From Micromonospora coriariae (GTDB lineage: Bacteria > Actinomycetota > Actinomycetes > Mycobacteriales > Micromonosporaceae): a stretch of 64,000 nucleotides of DNA. The notes beneath the pieces were generated by a model that worked only from the letters and a program-made list of their open reading frames with translations, had not been told where the DNA came from and searched no databases. The position numbers were made by a program, and so were the translations under genes. Below, one piece after another: positions 16,594 to 26,083 of the stretch; position 1 is the first letter of the stretch; the number at the start of each line of letters is the position of its first letter. The stretch covers positions 3,844,001-3,908,000 of the forward strand of contig NZ_LT607412.1 of assembly GCF_900091455.1 (NCBI RefSeq), in the 5' to 3' direction.

Positions 16594-17907
16594 ATGATGC
16601 GCCGGATCGCCGTCCTCGACGCGCCGACAAACCTCGGTCTGCGGCCGCCGACGTCCACCTCGGTCCCGGGCTGCGCGAAGGCGCCCGGTGCGCTGCGCGA
16701 CCACGACCTGCTGGCCCGACTGCGGGCCCGCGACGCCGGCTGCCTCACCCCACCCCGGTACGACCCGGGTGACTGGCGGCCCGGCGACGGGGTGTGCCAC
16801 GCCCGGGAGATCGCCGACTACTCGTTGGCGCTCGCCGAGCGGATCGGCTCCATCATCGACCGGGGGGAGTTCCCGGTGGTGCTGGGCGGCGACTGCTCCG
16901 TTCTGCTCGGCTCGGCGCTGGCCATGCACCGTCTCGGCGAGGCGGTCGGCGGGCGGATCGGGCTGGTCTTCGTGGACGGGCACTCCGACTTCCGGCATCC
17001 CGGCAACGCCTCCTACGTGGGCGCGGCGGCCGGCGAGGACCTGGCCCTGGTCACCGGGCGGGGGCAGGCCGACCTGGCCGCGCTGGAGGGGCGCCGACCC
17101 TACTTCCGTGACATCGACGTGGTGGTGCTCGGCATCCGGGCGCAGGACGAATACCGGCTCGACCTCCAGGCGGCCGGGATCGTCACCCGGCCGGTGCCGG
17201 CGCTGCGCGCCGAGGGCGCCGCCCGGACGGCCCAGTGGGCGCACGAACAGCTCGCCGACTGCGCGGGCTACTGGGTGCACATCGACGTGGACGTGCTCGA
17301 CCCGGCGGTGATGCCCGCCGTGGACGCGCCGGACCCGGGCGGGATCGCCTTCGCCGAGCTGGAGATCCTGCTCGCCGGCCTGGTCGACACCCCGCACTGC
17401 CTCGGCGTCGAGCTGACCGTCTTCGACCCCGACTACGACCCGGACGGCTCCTACGCGGCCGAGATCGTCAACACCGTGGTGGCCGGGCTGGCCCCGGTGA
17501 CCGCCCCCGAGGCGGTGCCGCCCCGGTTGCTGTCGGCCCGGCCGGCACCCACGCCGCGCCGCGGCAATGGCCGACTCGGGGCCGGCCCCGGGCGGCTCGA
17601 CGGCCCTCGACCCGCCCCCGGTGACGCGGCCGAAGCCGAACCCTCCGGCGTCCGCCCCGCTGGGGGGCGGTCGCCCCTCGACGACCTGGCGCCGGCCGAG
17701 TCGGAGCCGCTGGGCGCACTCGTGCCGGTGCAAGCGGAGCCGCCGGGCGATGGTCCGGGCCGCGACGGCCGAACGGACCGGGAGCACGTCGCGCACGTCG
17801 CGGCTCCGGTCGAGCGAGAACCGGTCGGCCCGCCCGCGTCGGCCGGCCCGGGTCTGCTGCGGCGACCCTCGCCGACCGCCTCGGACCCCAGCGCCGACAC
17901 GGCCTGA
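16594..17907 (+). CDS. Arginase/agmatinase-fold protein with a long disordered tail
   Basis: 437 residues. Residues about 1-310 are the ureohydrolase fold: GGDCS replaces the usual GGDHS, then FVDGHSDF (usual DAHxD) and HIDVDVLDP. Thus most manganese ligands are kept but the first His is Cys, as in a sub-branch of the family. These enzymes cleave guanidino or amidino substrates; the substrate here is uncertain. The C-terminal 120 residues are Pro/Glu/Ala-rich and predicted disordered, with coding-like third positions, so the extension looks translated. ATGATG start with GGGAG upstream. Its stop lies inside the terminator stem. Confidence 0.8.
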   Translation: MMRRIAVLDAPTNLGLRPPTSTSVPGCAKAPGALRDHDLLARLRARDAGCLTPPRYDPGDWRPGDGVCHAREIADYSLALAERIGSIIDRGEFPVVLGGDCSVLLGSALAMHRLGEAVGGRIGLVFVDGHSDFRHPGNASYVGAAAGEDLALVTGRGQADLAALEGRRPYFRDIDVVVLGIRAQDEYRLDLQAAGIVTRPVPALRAEGAARTAQWAHEQLADCAGYWVHIDVDVLDPAVMPAVDAPDPGGIAFAELEILLAGLVDTPHCLGVELTVFDPDYDPDGSYAAEIVNTVVAGLAPVTAPEAVPPRLLSARPAPTPRRGNGRLGAGPGRLDGPRPAPGDAAEAEPSGVRPAGGRSPLDDLAPAESEPLGALVPVQAEPPGDGPGRDGRTDREHVAHVAAPVEREPVGPPASAGPGLLRRPSPTASDPSADTA

Positions 17908-17943
17908 CCACCGGCCGCTCCCACCAGGGGCGGCCGGTGGTCA
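17905..17943. terminator. Perfect 14-bp bidirectional terminator overlapping a stop codon
   Basis: TGACCACCGGCCGC (17905-17918) pairs perfectly with 17930-17943 around an 11-base loop. The left arm includes the TGA stop of the arginase-fold gene. The converging penicillin-binding protein gene ends at 17961, so the hairpin can serve both. Confidence 0.7.
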
Positions 17944-17960
17944 GACCAACGCCCGGTGGG

Positions 17961-19925
17961 TCAGCGGGCCGGGAGGGCGCGCAGGAAACGCTCGGCGATC
18001 GGTACGGCGGACGCGCCGCTGGCGCCGCCCTTCTCCACGAAGACGGCGAACGCGACGTCACCCTGCCAGCCGACGAACCAGGCGTGCGTGTGGGCCGGGT
18101 TGTCGTCGTACTCGGCGGTGCCGGTCTTGCCGTACACCTGGCCGCGCGGGACGTCCTTGAGCGCGCTGCCGGTGCCGGCGGTGACCACCTCGCGCATCAT
18201 CGTGCGCAGCGGCTCGATCGACTGCGGCTTGAGCGGTCCGTCGGTTGCGGCCGACCTGGCCGGCGCCGGGTCGATCAGCAGCTTCGGCTGGATGAAGGCG
18301 CCCCGGGCGACAGCGGCGGTGGCGCCCGCCATCGCCAGCGGGCTGACCAGCGTGGTGCCCTGCCCGAATGAGGCGGCGGCCTGCTCGGCGAGGCTGCCGC
18401 CCGTCGACACCTTGCCGGTGAACGCGTCCGTGCCGATGTCCCACTGCCCCTCCAGGCCCAGCGAGCGGCCGGCGGCGGCCAGCCCGTCGCCGCCGAGCTT
18501 CGGTGCCAGCGAGGCGAACGCCGTGTTGCAGGACTTGGCGAAGTCGGTGCGGAACGGCACCGAGCCGAGCTCGAAGTTGTCCGAGTTCTTGAAGGACCGG
18601 CCGTCGACGGTGAAGGTCTTCGGGCATGCCACCGGCCCGTCCAGCGTGACCGCTCCGCGATCCAGCAGGCCCAACGCGCTGACCATCTTGAACGTCGAGC
18701 CCGGCGGCACCTGGGCGGTGAAGGCCAGGTTCTCACCGGCCGGCCCGGGCCCGTTGGCCGCGGCGAGCACCGCGCCGTCGCTGACCCGCACCGCCACCAG
18801 GGCCGACCGGTGGGGCTCGGCGCGCAGCGCCCCGTCGGCCGCGTTCTGGGTGGCCACGTCCAGGGTGGTCTTCAACGTCTGCCCGGGCTGCGGCTCCCGG
18901 CGGAACAGCTCGGTGCCGGTGGATTCAAGCTTGCCGTCCTCGGCGGGACGCTCGATCAGCACGGTCAGCCCCGGACCGCCGCGCAGCCGCTCGTCGTAGC
19001 GACCCTGGAGCCCTCCGTGCCCGACCAGGTCACCGGCGACGTAGCGGTCGGGGTGCGCGGCGAGGTCGTCGGCCTGCGCCGGGTCGACCGATCCGAGTAG
19101 TGCCCGCGCGAACTCCCGGGTCGGCGCCAGGTCGAGCTTGTCGGTCGGGAACTTGGTGCCGGGCAGGTCGTAGATCCGGGGCTTGATCTGCCGGTACGCC
19201 TCCTGGCGCAGGGTCACCACCTCGACGAGGGCATTCGGCTCGGCCTTGGCGATACGGTCGGGCAGATCGGACAGGTCGACTGCGGGGACCAGCGCCGGAC
19301 GGATCGCCCTGAAGGCCGCGTCGAGGTCCTTGACCAGCTTCTTGACGTCGGTGACCTCACTCGGCTGCACACCCACCCGGACCACCGGGCGAGGTGTCAC
19401 GATCGGTTGCCCGGCGCCGTCCAGCACCCCCGCCCGGGGGGCGGTGTCACGGCGCAGCGCCAGCCGGTCACCCTTGGTGAGCTGCTCGTGCACCACCCGG
19501 GGCTCCCAGATCACCTGCCACTGGTCGTCGTCGCCCTGGGTGAGCCGCACCTCCCGGTCGTACGCCCAGCGGACCTGACCGGGAAGCTGCCACTCCACCC
19601 GGACGCTCGCGGTCGCGGTGTCGGCCGTGATCTTCGGATCGCCCTGGCGGGTCAGCGTGGGCGGGGTGGCCGCCAGCTCACCGGAGAGCTCCTTGATCTC
19701 GCGCGCCACCTCGGCCGACGGCAGTTTGGCGCCGGTCGTGTCGACCACGCCGACCGCCTGGAGGTCGCCGCTGCGCCAGCCCGCGAGGAAGGCGTCGACG
19801 CTGCGCTCCGGCCCGTCGTCACCTGAGCAGGCGGCCAGGAGACCGGCGGTGAGCAGGGCCGCGGCGAGGGCGGCGACTCGCCGCCGGTGGTTCGGTCGGT
19901 GGAGCCGGGGGTACGACAGGGGCAT
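17961..19925 (-). CDS. Lipoprotein penicillin-binding protein (PBP2a-like transpeptidase)
   Basis: 654 residues. A lipobox (GLLAAC, Cys33) after a basic, hydrophobic leader anchors it to the outer face of the membrane. Residues about 38-150 form an NTF2/MecA_N-like domain (SVDAFLAGW), followed by a dimerisation domain. The transpeptidase domain has STFK at 410-413, SCN at 465-467 and KTG at 600-602, so all catalytic motifs are intact. It cross-links peptidoglycan, and the MecA_N architecture is associated with low beta-lactam affinity. ATG 19925 gives the lipoprotein signal; upstream in-frame codons do not look coding. Divergent from the glutamate dehydrogenase gene across 289 bases with no gene. 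Confidence 0.9.
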   Translation of the reverse strand: MPLSYPRLHRPNHRRRVAALAAALLTAGLLAACSGDDGPERSVDAFLAGWRSGDLQAVGVVDTTGAKLPSAEVAREIKELSGELAATPPTLTRQGDPKITADTATASVRVEWQLPGQVRWAYDREVRLTQGDDDQWQVIWEPRVVHEQLTKGDRLALRRDTAPRAGVLDGAGQPIVTPRPVVRVGVQPSEVTDVKKLVKDLDAAFRAIRPALVPAVDLSDLPDRIAKAEPNALVEVVTLRQEAYRQIKPRIYDLPGTKFPTDKLDLAPTREFARALLGSVDPAQADDLAAHPDRYVAGDLVGHGGLQGRYDERLRGGPGLTVLIERPAEDGKLESTGTELFRREPQPGQTLKTTLDVATQNAADGALRAEPHRSALVAVRVSDGAVLAAANGPGPAGENLAFTAQVPPGSTFKMVSALGLLDRGAVTLDGPVACPKTFTVDGRSFKNSDNFELGSVPFRTDFAKSCNTAFASLAPKLGGDGLAAAGRSLGLEGQWDIGTDAFTGKVSTGGSLAEQAAASFGQGTTLVSPLAMAGATAAVARGAFIQPKLLIDPAPARSAATDGPLKPQSIEPLRTMMREVVTAGTGSALKDVPRGQVYGKTGTAEYDDNPAHTHAWFVGWQGDVAFAVFVEKGGASGASAVPIAERFLRALPAR

Positions 19926-20214
19926 GGAGCAGGTCCTTCCGATCTCGGAATGCCCCTGCACGGTAGTACGCCACCGCTGTCCCGAGCGTCCCATGGTGCC
20001 GCCCGACGTGCGGAAAGACGGCCCGCGCCGGTGTGATGAACATCGCGTGGCGGGGTATCCCGCAACCGGCCAACCTCGGACCCGCAACGGGTGAAAGGAC
20101 AGAGTCCCGATCCGGACGTCCGGCCAGTGGTCCACCGACGAAGGTGCAGAGCGGTAGGCCTAGGCTGGGCGGCAGAGTGACCCACAACGCGGTGGGTCGA
20201 GGGGAGTGGCACCG

Positions 20215-23200
20215 ATGGACCGGCGTCCGGCGATCAAACCGGAACCCGACCTCCGGCAGGATGACTCCGGCCGGGACGACGACAGCTTCGATTCGGCGAC
20301 CGACGGGGACGGCTACGGCCGGCTCGACACGGGAGTGACCGGGCTGACCGGGTCGAGCATCGACACCATCTACGATCTGGGCCTGCCGACCGAGGCGTTG
20401 GCCGACGACGTGGAGGACGCCGAGCTCGATGAACCGGTGCCCAACGCGGAGCGCCTGGTGGCGCAGGCTGTCGCACTCGCAGGGGACGACCACGACGCGG
20501 CGACCCTGGTCGGACGCTTCTGGCGGTTCGCCCCGGACGAGGAGCTGGTCGGCTTCACGGCGGAGGAGATGCTCGACGCGGCCCGGGCGCACCGGGACCT
20601 CGCCCAGCAGCGGGTGCCCGGGGAGCTGAAGCTGCGGATCCACGAGCCGCACGCGGACCAGCACCACACGGTTGTCGAGATCGTCACCGACGACATGCCG
20701 TTCCTGGTCGACTCGGTGACCGCGCTGCTCAACTCGTACCACCTGGACGTGCACCTGCTGGTGCACCCGCTCGTCGTGGTCCGGCGCGAGCCGCTGGGCC
20801 GCCTCACCGAGGTCTCCGCGGACGTGGAGCCGGACGACGCGATCGCCGGCGACATCATCGAGAGCTGGATGCGGGTCGAGATCGACCCGGTCCGGGACGC
20901 GGCCGAGCGGGACCGGCTGCGCCGCGAGCTGCAGCGGGTGCTCACCGACGTGCGGGAGGCGGTGGAGGACTGGCCGAAGATGCGCCAGCGCGCCCTGGCT
21001 CTGGCCGACGACCTGGCCGCGGCGCGTACCTCCGACAACCGTCCGCCGGTGCCGGAGAAGGACATCACCGACTCGGTGGAGCTGCTGCGCTGGCTCGCCC
21101 AGGACCACTTCACCTTCCTGGGCTACCGGGAGTACCGGCTGGTGGACGCCCCCGGCGGGGACGGCGCGGACGTGGTCGACGGCAAGGCGCTGGAGGCGGT
21201 ACTCGGCACCGGTCTGGGCATCCTGCGGTCGGATTCGCCGGAGGCCCGTTCGCTGACGTCGATGACGCCGGAGGCCCACGAGAAGGTGCTCGAGAAGCGC
21301 CTGCTCATCATCACCAAGGCCAACTCGCGGGCCACCGTGCACCGCTCGGCGTACCTGGACTACATCGGCTTCAAGATCTTCAACGAGGCCGGCGAGGTGA
21401 TCGGCGAGCGGCGCTTCCTGGGGCTGTTCTCCACCGCCGCGTACCGGACCAGCGTGCGGGAGCTGCCGGTGGTGCGCCGCAAGGTGGCCGAGGTCCTGGA
21501 CCGCTCCGGCCTGAGCCGGCGCAGCCACTCCGGCAAGGATCTGCTCCAGATTCTGGAGACCTACCCGCGCGACGAGCTGTTCCAGATCAAGACCGACGAC
21601 CTGTACCACGCCGTGATCGGCGTGCTGCGGATGGCCGGCCGCCGGCAGCTGCGGGTCTTCCTGCGCCGGGACGCCTACGGGCGGTTCATCTCCTGCCTGA
21701 TCTACCTGCCCCGGGACCGGTTCACCACACAGAACCGGCTACGGATGCAGGACATCCTGCTGCGCGAGCTGAACGGTGTCGGGGTGGACTACACCACCCG
21801 GGTCACCGAGTCGATGCTGGCCCGGGTCCACTTCATCGTCCGCACCGACCCGACCCGGCCGCCTGGCGAGATCGACGCCGACCTGCTCGCCGAGGAGCTC
21901 GCCGACGCGACCCGGCTCTGGGACGACGACTACCGGCTGGTGCTGGAGCGCAAGCTCGGCGACGAGCAGGCCAAGCACCTGTTCGCCCGGTACGCCGACG
22001 CGTTCCCCGAGGGCTACAAGGACGGGCACACGCCGTACGAGGCGATGAAGGACCTGGCCAAGCTGGAGCTGCTGGAGGAGCCCGGCCAGCTGGAGATGCA
22101 CCTGTTCCGCAAGCAGCTCGCCCCCCGGCCCGGCACCCGCGTCCCGGGCGCCGACCTGGTCGAGGCGATGGACGTCCGGTTCAAGGTCTACCGGTACGGC
22201 GAGCCGATGATGCTCTCCGCGGTACTGCCGGTGCTGCACTCGCTCGGCGTCCGCGTGGTCGACGAGCACCCGTACGAGGTGGACCGGGTCGACGGCCGGG
22301 TGTACCTGTACGACTTCGGCCTCATGCTGCCCGAGGGGCACCAGGAGCTGGCCGAGGTGCGCCCGCACGTGGAGAACGCGTTCGCGGCGGCCTGGCGCGG
22401 CGAGGCCGAGGTGGACCGGTTCAACGAGCTGGTGCTGCGCGGCGGGCTGACCTGGCGACAGGTGGTGGTGCTGCGGGCGTACGCGAAGTACTTGCGGCAG
22501 GCCGGCACGGTCTTCTCGCAGGACTACATGGAGCAGACCTTCATCGCGTACCCGAAGGTCGCCGCGCTGCTGGTGGAGCTCTTCGAGACCCGGTTCGCGC
22601 CGGGTGAGCTCAGCACGGAGCAGCGCCAGCAGCGCAGCGGTGAGCTGGTGGAGACGATCCGGGCCGCGCTGGACGACGTGGCCAGCCTCGACCAGGACCG
22701 GATCCTGCGCTCGTACCTGACGCTGATCGAGGCGACCCTGCGGACCAGCTTCTACCAGAAGCCGGTCGGCGGGCGGCCGAAGGCGTACGTGGCCTTCAAG
22801 CTCGATCCGCAGGCCATTCCGGACCTGCCGGCCCCGCGGCCGAAGTTCGAGATCTTCGTCTACTCGCCCCGGTTCGAGGGCGTGCACCTGCGGTTCGGGC
22901 CGGTGGCCCGGGGCGGGCTGCGCTGGTCCGACCGTCGGGAGGACTTCCGCACCGAGGTGCTCGGCCTGGTCAAGGCGCAGATGGTGAAGAACACAGTGAT
23001 CGTGCCGGTGGGCGCCAAGGGTGGCTTCGTGCTCAAGCAGAAGCCGGGCGACCGGGACGAGGCGGTTGCCTGCTACCAGGAGTTCGTCGGCGCGATGCTG
23101 GACGTCACGGACAACATCGTCAGCGGGCAGATCGTGCCGCCCGTCGACGTGGTCCGCCACGACGGCGACGACCCGTACCTGGTCGTGGCGGCGGACAAGG

Positions 23201-25296
23201 GCACCGCCACGTTCTCCGACATCGCCAACGAGATCTCCAAGGCCCACAACTTCTGGATGGGCGACGCGTTCGCCTCCGGCGGTTCGGCGGGCTACGACCA
23301 CAAGAGGATGGGCATCACCGCCCGGGGCGCCTGGGAGTCGGTCAAGCGGCACTTCCGTGAGCTTGGCCTGGACACCCAGGCCCAGGACTTCACGGTGGTG
23401 GGCGTCGGCGACATGTCCGGTGACGTGTTCGGCAATGGGATGCTGCTCTCCGAGCACATCCGGCTGGTGGCCGCCTTCGACCACCGGCACATCTTCCTGG
23501 ACCCCGATCCGGACGCGGCCACCTCGTACGCCGAGCGCAGGCGACTGTTCGAGCTGCCCCGGTCGTCCTGGGAGGACTACAACCCCGAGCTGATCTCGGC
23601 CGGTGGCGGCATCTTCTCGCGTACCGCCAAGTCCATCCCGATCACTCCTCAGGTCCGGGCGGCGATCGGCCTGGACGACGACGTCACGCAGATTTCGCCA
23701 CAGGAGCTGATGAAGGCGATTGTGACGGCGCCGGTGGACCTGTTCTGGAATGGCGGCATCGGCACGTACGTCAAGGCGTCCAGCCAGACCAACGCCGAGG
23801 TGGGCGACAAGTCCAACGACGCGATCCGGGTGGACGGGCGCAGCCTGCGCTGCCGGGTGGCCGGCGAGGGCGGCAACCTGGGCTGGACCCAGCTCGGTCG
23901 GATCGAGTACGCGTTGACCGGTGGCCGGATCTACACCGACTTCATCGACAACGCGGCCGGCGTGGACACCTCCGACCACGAGGTGAACATCAAGATCCTG
24001 CTGAACACCGCGGTCGCCGACGGGGAGCTGACCACGGCCGCCCGGGACGAGCTGCTGGCCGAGATGACCGACGAGGTCGCGGAGCTGGTGCTGCGGGACA
24101 ACTACGACCAGGCCCGGGCGATCAACAACGCCCAGGCCCAGGCCGCCTCGCTGCTCCCGGTGCACCGACGGATGATCAACGATCTGGAGCGCTCCGGTGC
24201 GTTGGACCGGTCGCTGGAGGCGCTGCCGCCGGACGAGGAGTTGGCGGTCCGCAGCGAGTCCGGGCTCACCGCGCCGGAGTTCGCGGTGCTGCTCGCCTAC
24301 GTGAAGATCGTCCTGGAGCGGGAGATCCTCACCGAGGGGCTGGCCGACGAGGAGTGGACGACCGATGTTCTGGTCAACTACTTCCCGACCCCGATGCGGG
24401 AGCGGTTCGCCGACCGGATGGGCCGGCACCGGCTGCGCCGGGACATCGTCACCACGGTGTTGGTCAACGAGGCGATCAACCGGGGCGGCATCTCGTTCGT
24501 CTTCCGAGTGGTCGAGGAGACCGCGGCCAGCGCCGCCGACGTGATCCGCGCCTATGTGGTGGTCAGCGAGGTCTTCGGTCTGCGTGAGCTGTGGGACGCG
24601 GTCGAGGCGCTGGACAACAAGGTCGCGCCGGAACTGCAGACCAGCGTCTACCTGGACACCCGGCGGCTGCTCGACCGCGCGGTGCGGTGGCTGGTGTCCA
24701 ACCGGCGCTCGCCGATCGACGTACCGGGTGAGATCGCCCGCCTGCGGGACGGTGTCGCCCGGTTGCTGCCGGGCCTGGAGGAGCTGTTCTACGGCAGCGA
24801 GCGGCAGTCCATCGCGGCGCACATCGACTCGATGACCGAGCGTGGGCTGCCCCGGGAACTGGCCGAGCAGGCGACCCGGCTGATGTACAGCTTCGGCCTG
24901 CTGGACGTGGTGGAGACCGCGACCCGCAGCGGTCGGGACGTGGGCGAGGTGGCCTCGGTCTACTTCGTGCTCTCCGACCTGTTCCGGGTGGACTCGCTGC
25001 TGTCGAAGATCTCCCTGCTGCCGCGCGAGGACCGCTGGCAGACGCTGGCCCGGATGGCGCTGCGCTACGACCTGTACGCCGCGCTGGCCGCGCTCACCGC
25101 GGAGGTGCTCGACTCCACCCCGGATGAGCTGCCGCCGCACGAGCGGGTGCAGCAGTGGGAGCAGTCGAACGCCACCTCGATCCACCGGGCACGCCGGGCG
25201 ATGGGGGAGTTCGACGAGTCGCGGGCGGATCTCGCCGCCCTGTCCGTGCTGCTGCGCCAGATCCGCACCCTGGTGCGGACCTCCGCCGCCGCCTGA
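20215..25296 (+). CDS. NAD-specific glutamate dehydrogenase, large (about 180-kDa) type
   Basis: 1693 residues. It oxidatively deaminates glutamate to 2-oxoglutarate with NAD+. The N-terminal ~700 residues are the ACT-like regulatory region of the large GDH class; the catalytic core (about 850-1250) has FGPVARGGLRWSDR, PVGAKGGFVLK with the catalytic Lys, VVGVGDMSGDVFGNGM and AGEGGNLGWTQLGR; a C-terminal helical domain follows. Length and order match the Streptomyces clavuligerus-type enzyme. ATG 20215 has GGGGAG eight bases upstream and is preferred to GTG 20206, which overlaps that site. A strong hairpin ends the transcript. Confidence 0.95.
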   Translation: MDRRPAIKPEPDLRQDDSGRDDDSFDSATDGDGYGRLDTGVTGLTGSSIDTIYDLGLPTEALADDVEDAELDEPVPNAERLVAQAVALAGDDHDAATLVGRFWRFAPDEELVGFTAEEMLDAARAHRDLAQQRVPGELKLRIHEPHADQHHTVVEIVTDDMPFLVDSVTALLNSYHLDVHLLVHPLVVVRREPLGRLTEVSADVEPDDAIAGDIIESWMRVEIDPVRDAAERDRLRRELQRVLTDVREAVEDWPKMRQRALALADDLAAARTSDNRPPVPEKDITDSVELLRWLAQDHFTFLGYREYRLVDAPGGDGADVVDGKALEAVLGTGLGILRSDSPEARSLTSMTPEAHEKVLEKRLLIITKANSRATVHRSAYLDYIGFKIFNEAGEVIGERRFLGLFSTAAYRTSVRELPVVRRKVAEVLDRSGLSRRSHSGKDLLQILETYPRDELFQIKTDDLYHAVIGVLRMAGRRQLRVFLRRDAYGRFISCLIYLPRDRFTTQNRLRMQDILLRELNGVGVDYTTRVTESMLARVHFIVRTDPTRPPGEIDADLLAEELADATRLWDDDYRLVLERKLGDEQAKHLFARYADAFPEGYKDGHTPYEAMKDLAKLELLEEPGQLEMHLFRKQLAPRPGTRVPGADLVEAMDVRFKVYRYGEPMMLSAVLPVLHSLGVRVVDEHPYEVDRVDGRVYLYDFGLMLPEGHQELAEVRPHVENAFAAAWRGEAEVDRFNELVLRGGLTWRQVVVLRAYAKYLRQAGTVFSQDYMEQTFIAYPKVAALLVELFETRFAPGELSTEQRQQRSGELVETIRAALDDVASLDQDRILRSYLTLIEATLRTSFYQKPVGGRPKAYVAFKLDPQAIPDLPAPRPKFEIFVYSPRFEGVHLRFGPVARGGLRWSDRREDFRTEVLGLVKAQMVKNTVIVPVGAKGGFVLKQKPGDRDEAVACYQEFVGAMLDVTDNIVSGQIVPPVDVVRHDGDDPYLVVAADKGTATFSDIANEISKAHNFWMGDAFASGGSAGYDHKRMGITARGAWESVKRHFRELGLDTQAQDFTVVGVGDMSGDVFGNGMLLSEHIRLVAAFDHRHIFLDPDPDAATSYAERRRLFELPRSSWEDYNPELISAGGGIFSRTAKSIPITPQVRAAIGLDDDVTQISPQELMKAIVTAPVDLFWNGGIGTYVKASSQTNAEVGDKSNDAIRVDGRSLRCRVAGEGGNLGWTQLGRIEYALTGGRIYTDFIDNAAGVDTSDHEVNIKILLNTAVADGELTTAARDELLAEMTDEVAELVLRDNYDQARAINNAQAQAASLLPVHRRMINDLERSGALDRSLEALPPDEELAVRSESGLTAPEFAVLLAYVKIVLEREILTEGLADEEWTTDVLVNYFPTPMRERFADRMGRHRLRRDIVTTVLVNEAINRGGISFVFRVVEETAASAADVIRAYVVVSEVFGLRELWDAVEALDNKVAPELQTSVYLDTRRLLDRAVRWLVSNRRSPIDVPGEIARLRDGVARLLPGLEELFYGSERQSIAAHIDSMTERGLPRELAEQATRLMYSFGLLDVVETATRSGRDVGEVASVYFVLSDLFRVDSLLSKISLLPREDRWQTLARMALRYDLYAALAALTAEVLDSTPDELPPHERVQQWEQSNATSIHRARRAMGEFDESRADLAALSVLLRQIRTLVRTSAAA

Positions 25297-25312
25297 GTCG
25301 GTACGCCGGACA

Positions 25313-25350
25313 CGGTCCGGCCGATCGGGGTGACCCGATCGGCCGGACCG
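25313..25350. terminator. 17-bp perfect bidirectional terminator
   Basis: CGGTCCGGCCGATCGGG (25313-25329) pairs perfectly with 25334-25350 around the GTGA tetraloop. It stands between the converging glutamate dehydrogenase and sortase genes. Confidence 0.8.
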
Positions 25351-25366
25351 CTTCCGCTGGTGCCGG

Positions 25367-26083
25367 TCACTCCGCCAGGGTGGCGAAGACGACCACGTTG
25401 TCCGGGTAGCTCTTGACGGCCTGGTCGAACTGACCGCCGCAGGTCACGACCCGCAGGCCGGGCCGGTCGTTCGGCCCGTACACCAGCTCGGTGGGGAAGG
25501 ACGTCTTCGGGTACGACTTCACCGAGTCGACCTTGAAGGCGACCGGTTGGTTGTCCGCCCGCCGCACGGTGATGGTGTCGCCGGGGACGAGAGAGCCGAG
25601 GTCGAAGAAGACGGCCGGACCGAGCTTCGCCGAGTCCACGTGCCCGACGATGACAGCGTTACCGGTTTCGCCGGGGCTCGGGCCCGGTTCGTACCAGCCG
25701 GCCCGGTCGGCCTGCTCCAGCGGGGGGACCTGGACTGTGCCGTCCGGGTTGGTGCCCAGCGACATGAGCGTCGCGTTGACGCCGATCTTGGGGATCTCGA
25801 TGCTGGTCGGGGCCGAACGCTTCAGTCCGGTTGGAACGTCCCCGTCGACGGGCTCCCCGTCGGCCGGTGGGACGGTGCCGGTGACCGCCGGCCCGGTGAC
25901 CTCGGGACCGGCCTGGGCCAGCGGCTGCGGCGGGCGGGGAGGTGGCGTGGTCTTCAGCGCGGCGCCGATCATGCCGGCACCGATCATGGCCAGGGTGACG
26001 ACGACGACCGCGCCGGCGGCGCGCCACGGTTTCCCGTGACGGCCGCCGGCCCGTGTCGTCGTCACGTCAGACGAGCGAACCAT
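25367..26083 (-). CDS. Class F sortase
   Basis: 238 residues: a cytoplasmic N terminus, one membrane helix (about 24-43), a Pro-rich stalk (about 46-90) and a sortase beta-barrel (about 92-238). Catalytic His148 (VGHVDS) and Cys215 (VVTCGG) are present, and FDQAVKSYPDNVVVFA closes the domain. After the Cys, where other sortases have Arg, I see Lys224 and no nearby Arg, so the third catalytic residue is uncertain. The VVTCGG...DNVVVF ending is typical of actinobacterial class F. Its ATG lies 17 bases inside the end of the upstream surface-protein gene, implying coupling and a dedicated substrate. Confidence 0.88.
   Translation of the reverse strand: MVRSSDVTTTRAGGRHGKPWRAAGAVVVVTLAMIGAGMIGAALKTTPPPRPPQPLAQAGPEVTGPAVTGTVPPADGEPVDGDVPTGLKRSAPTSIEIPKIGVNATLMSLGTNPDGTVQVPPLEQADRAGWYEPGPSPGETGNAVIVGHVDSAKLGPAVFFDLGSLVPGDTITVRRADNQPVAFKVDSVKSYPKTSFPTELVYGPNDRPGLRVVTCGGQFDQAVKSYPDNVVVFATLAE

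Noticed and set aside
15298..17796. Very long open frame opposite the thioredoxin- and arginase-fold genes
   Set aside because: It is antisense to genes with family motifs, is rich in Arg/Gly/His as expected of a GC-rich shadow frame, and has no family features.
17514..17907. The arginase-fold C-terminal extension as a separate or frameshifted gene
   Set aside because: No start codon or ribosome-binding site is placed for a separate gene, and G/C third-position use continues smoothly in the same frame.
21739..25185. 1148-codon open frame opposite the glutamate dehydrogenase gene
   Set aside because: Pure shadow of a well-supported enzyme; composition is typical of reverse frames in high-GC DNA.
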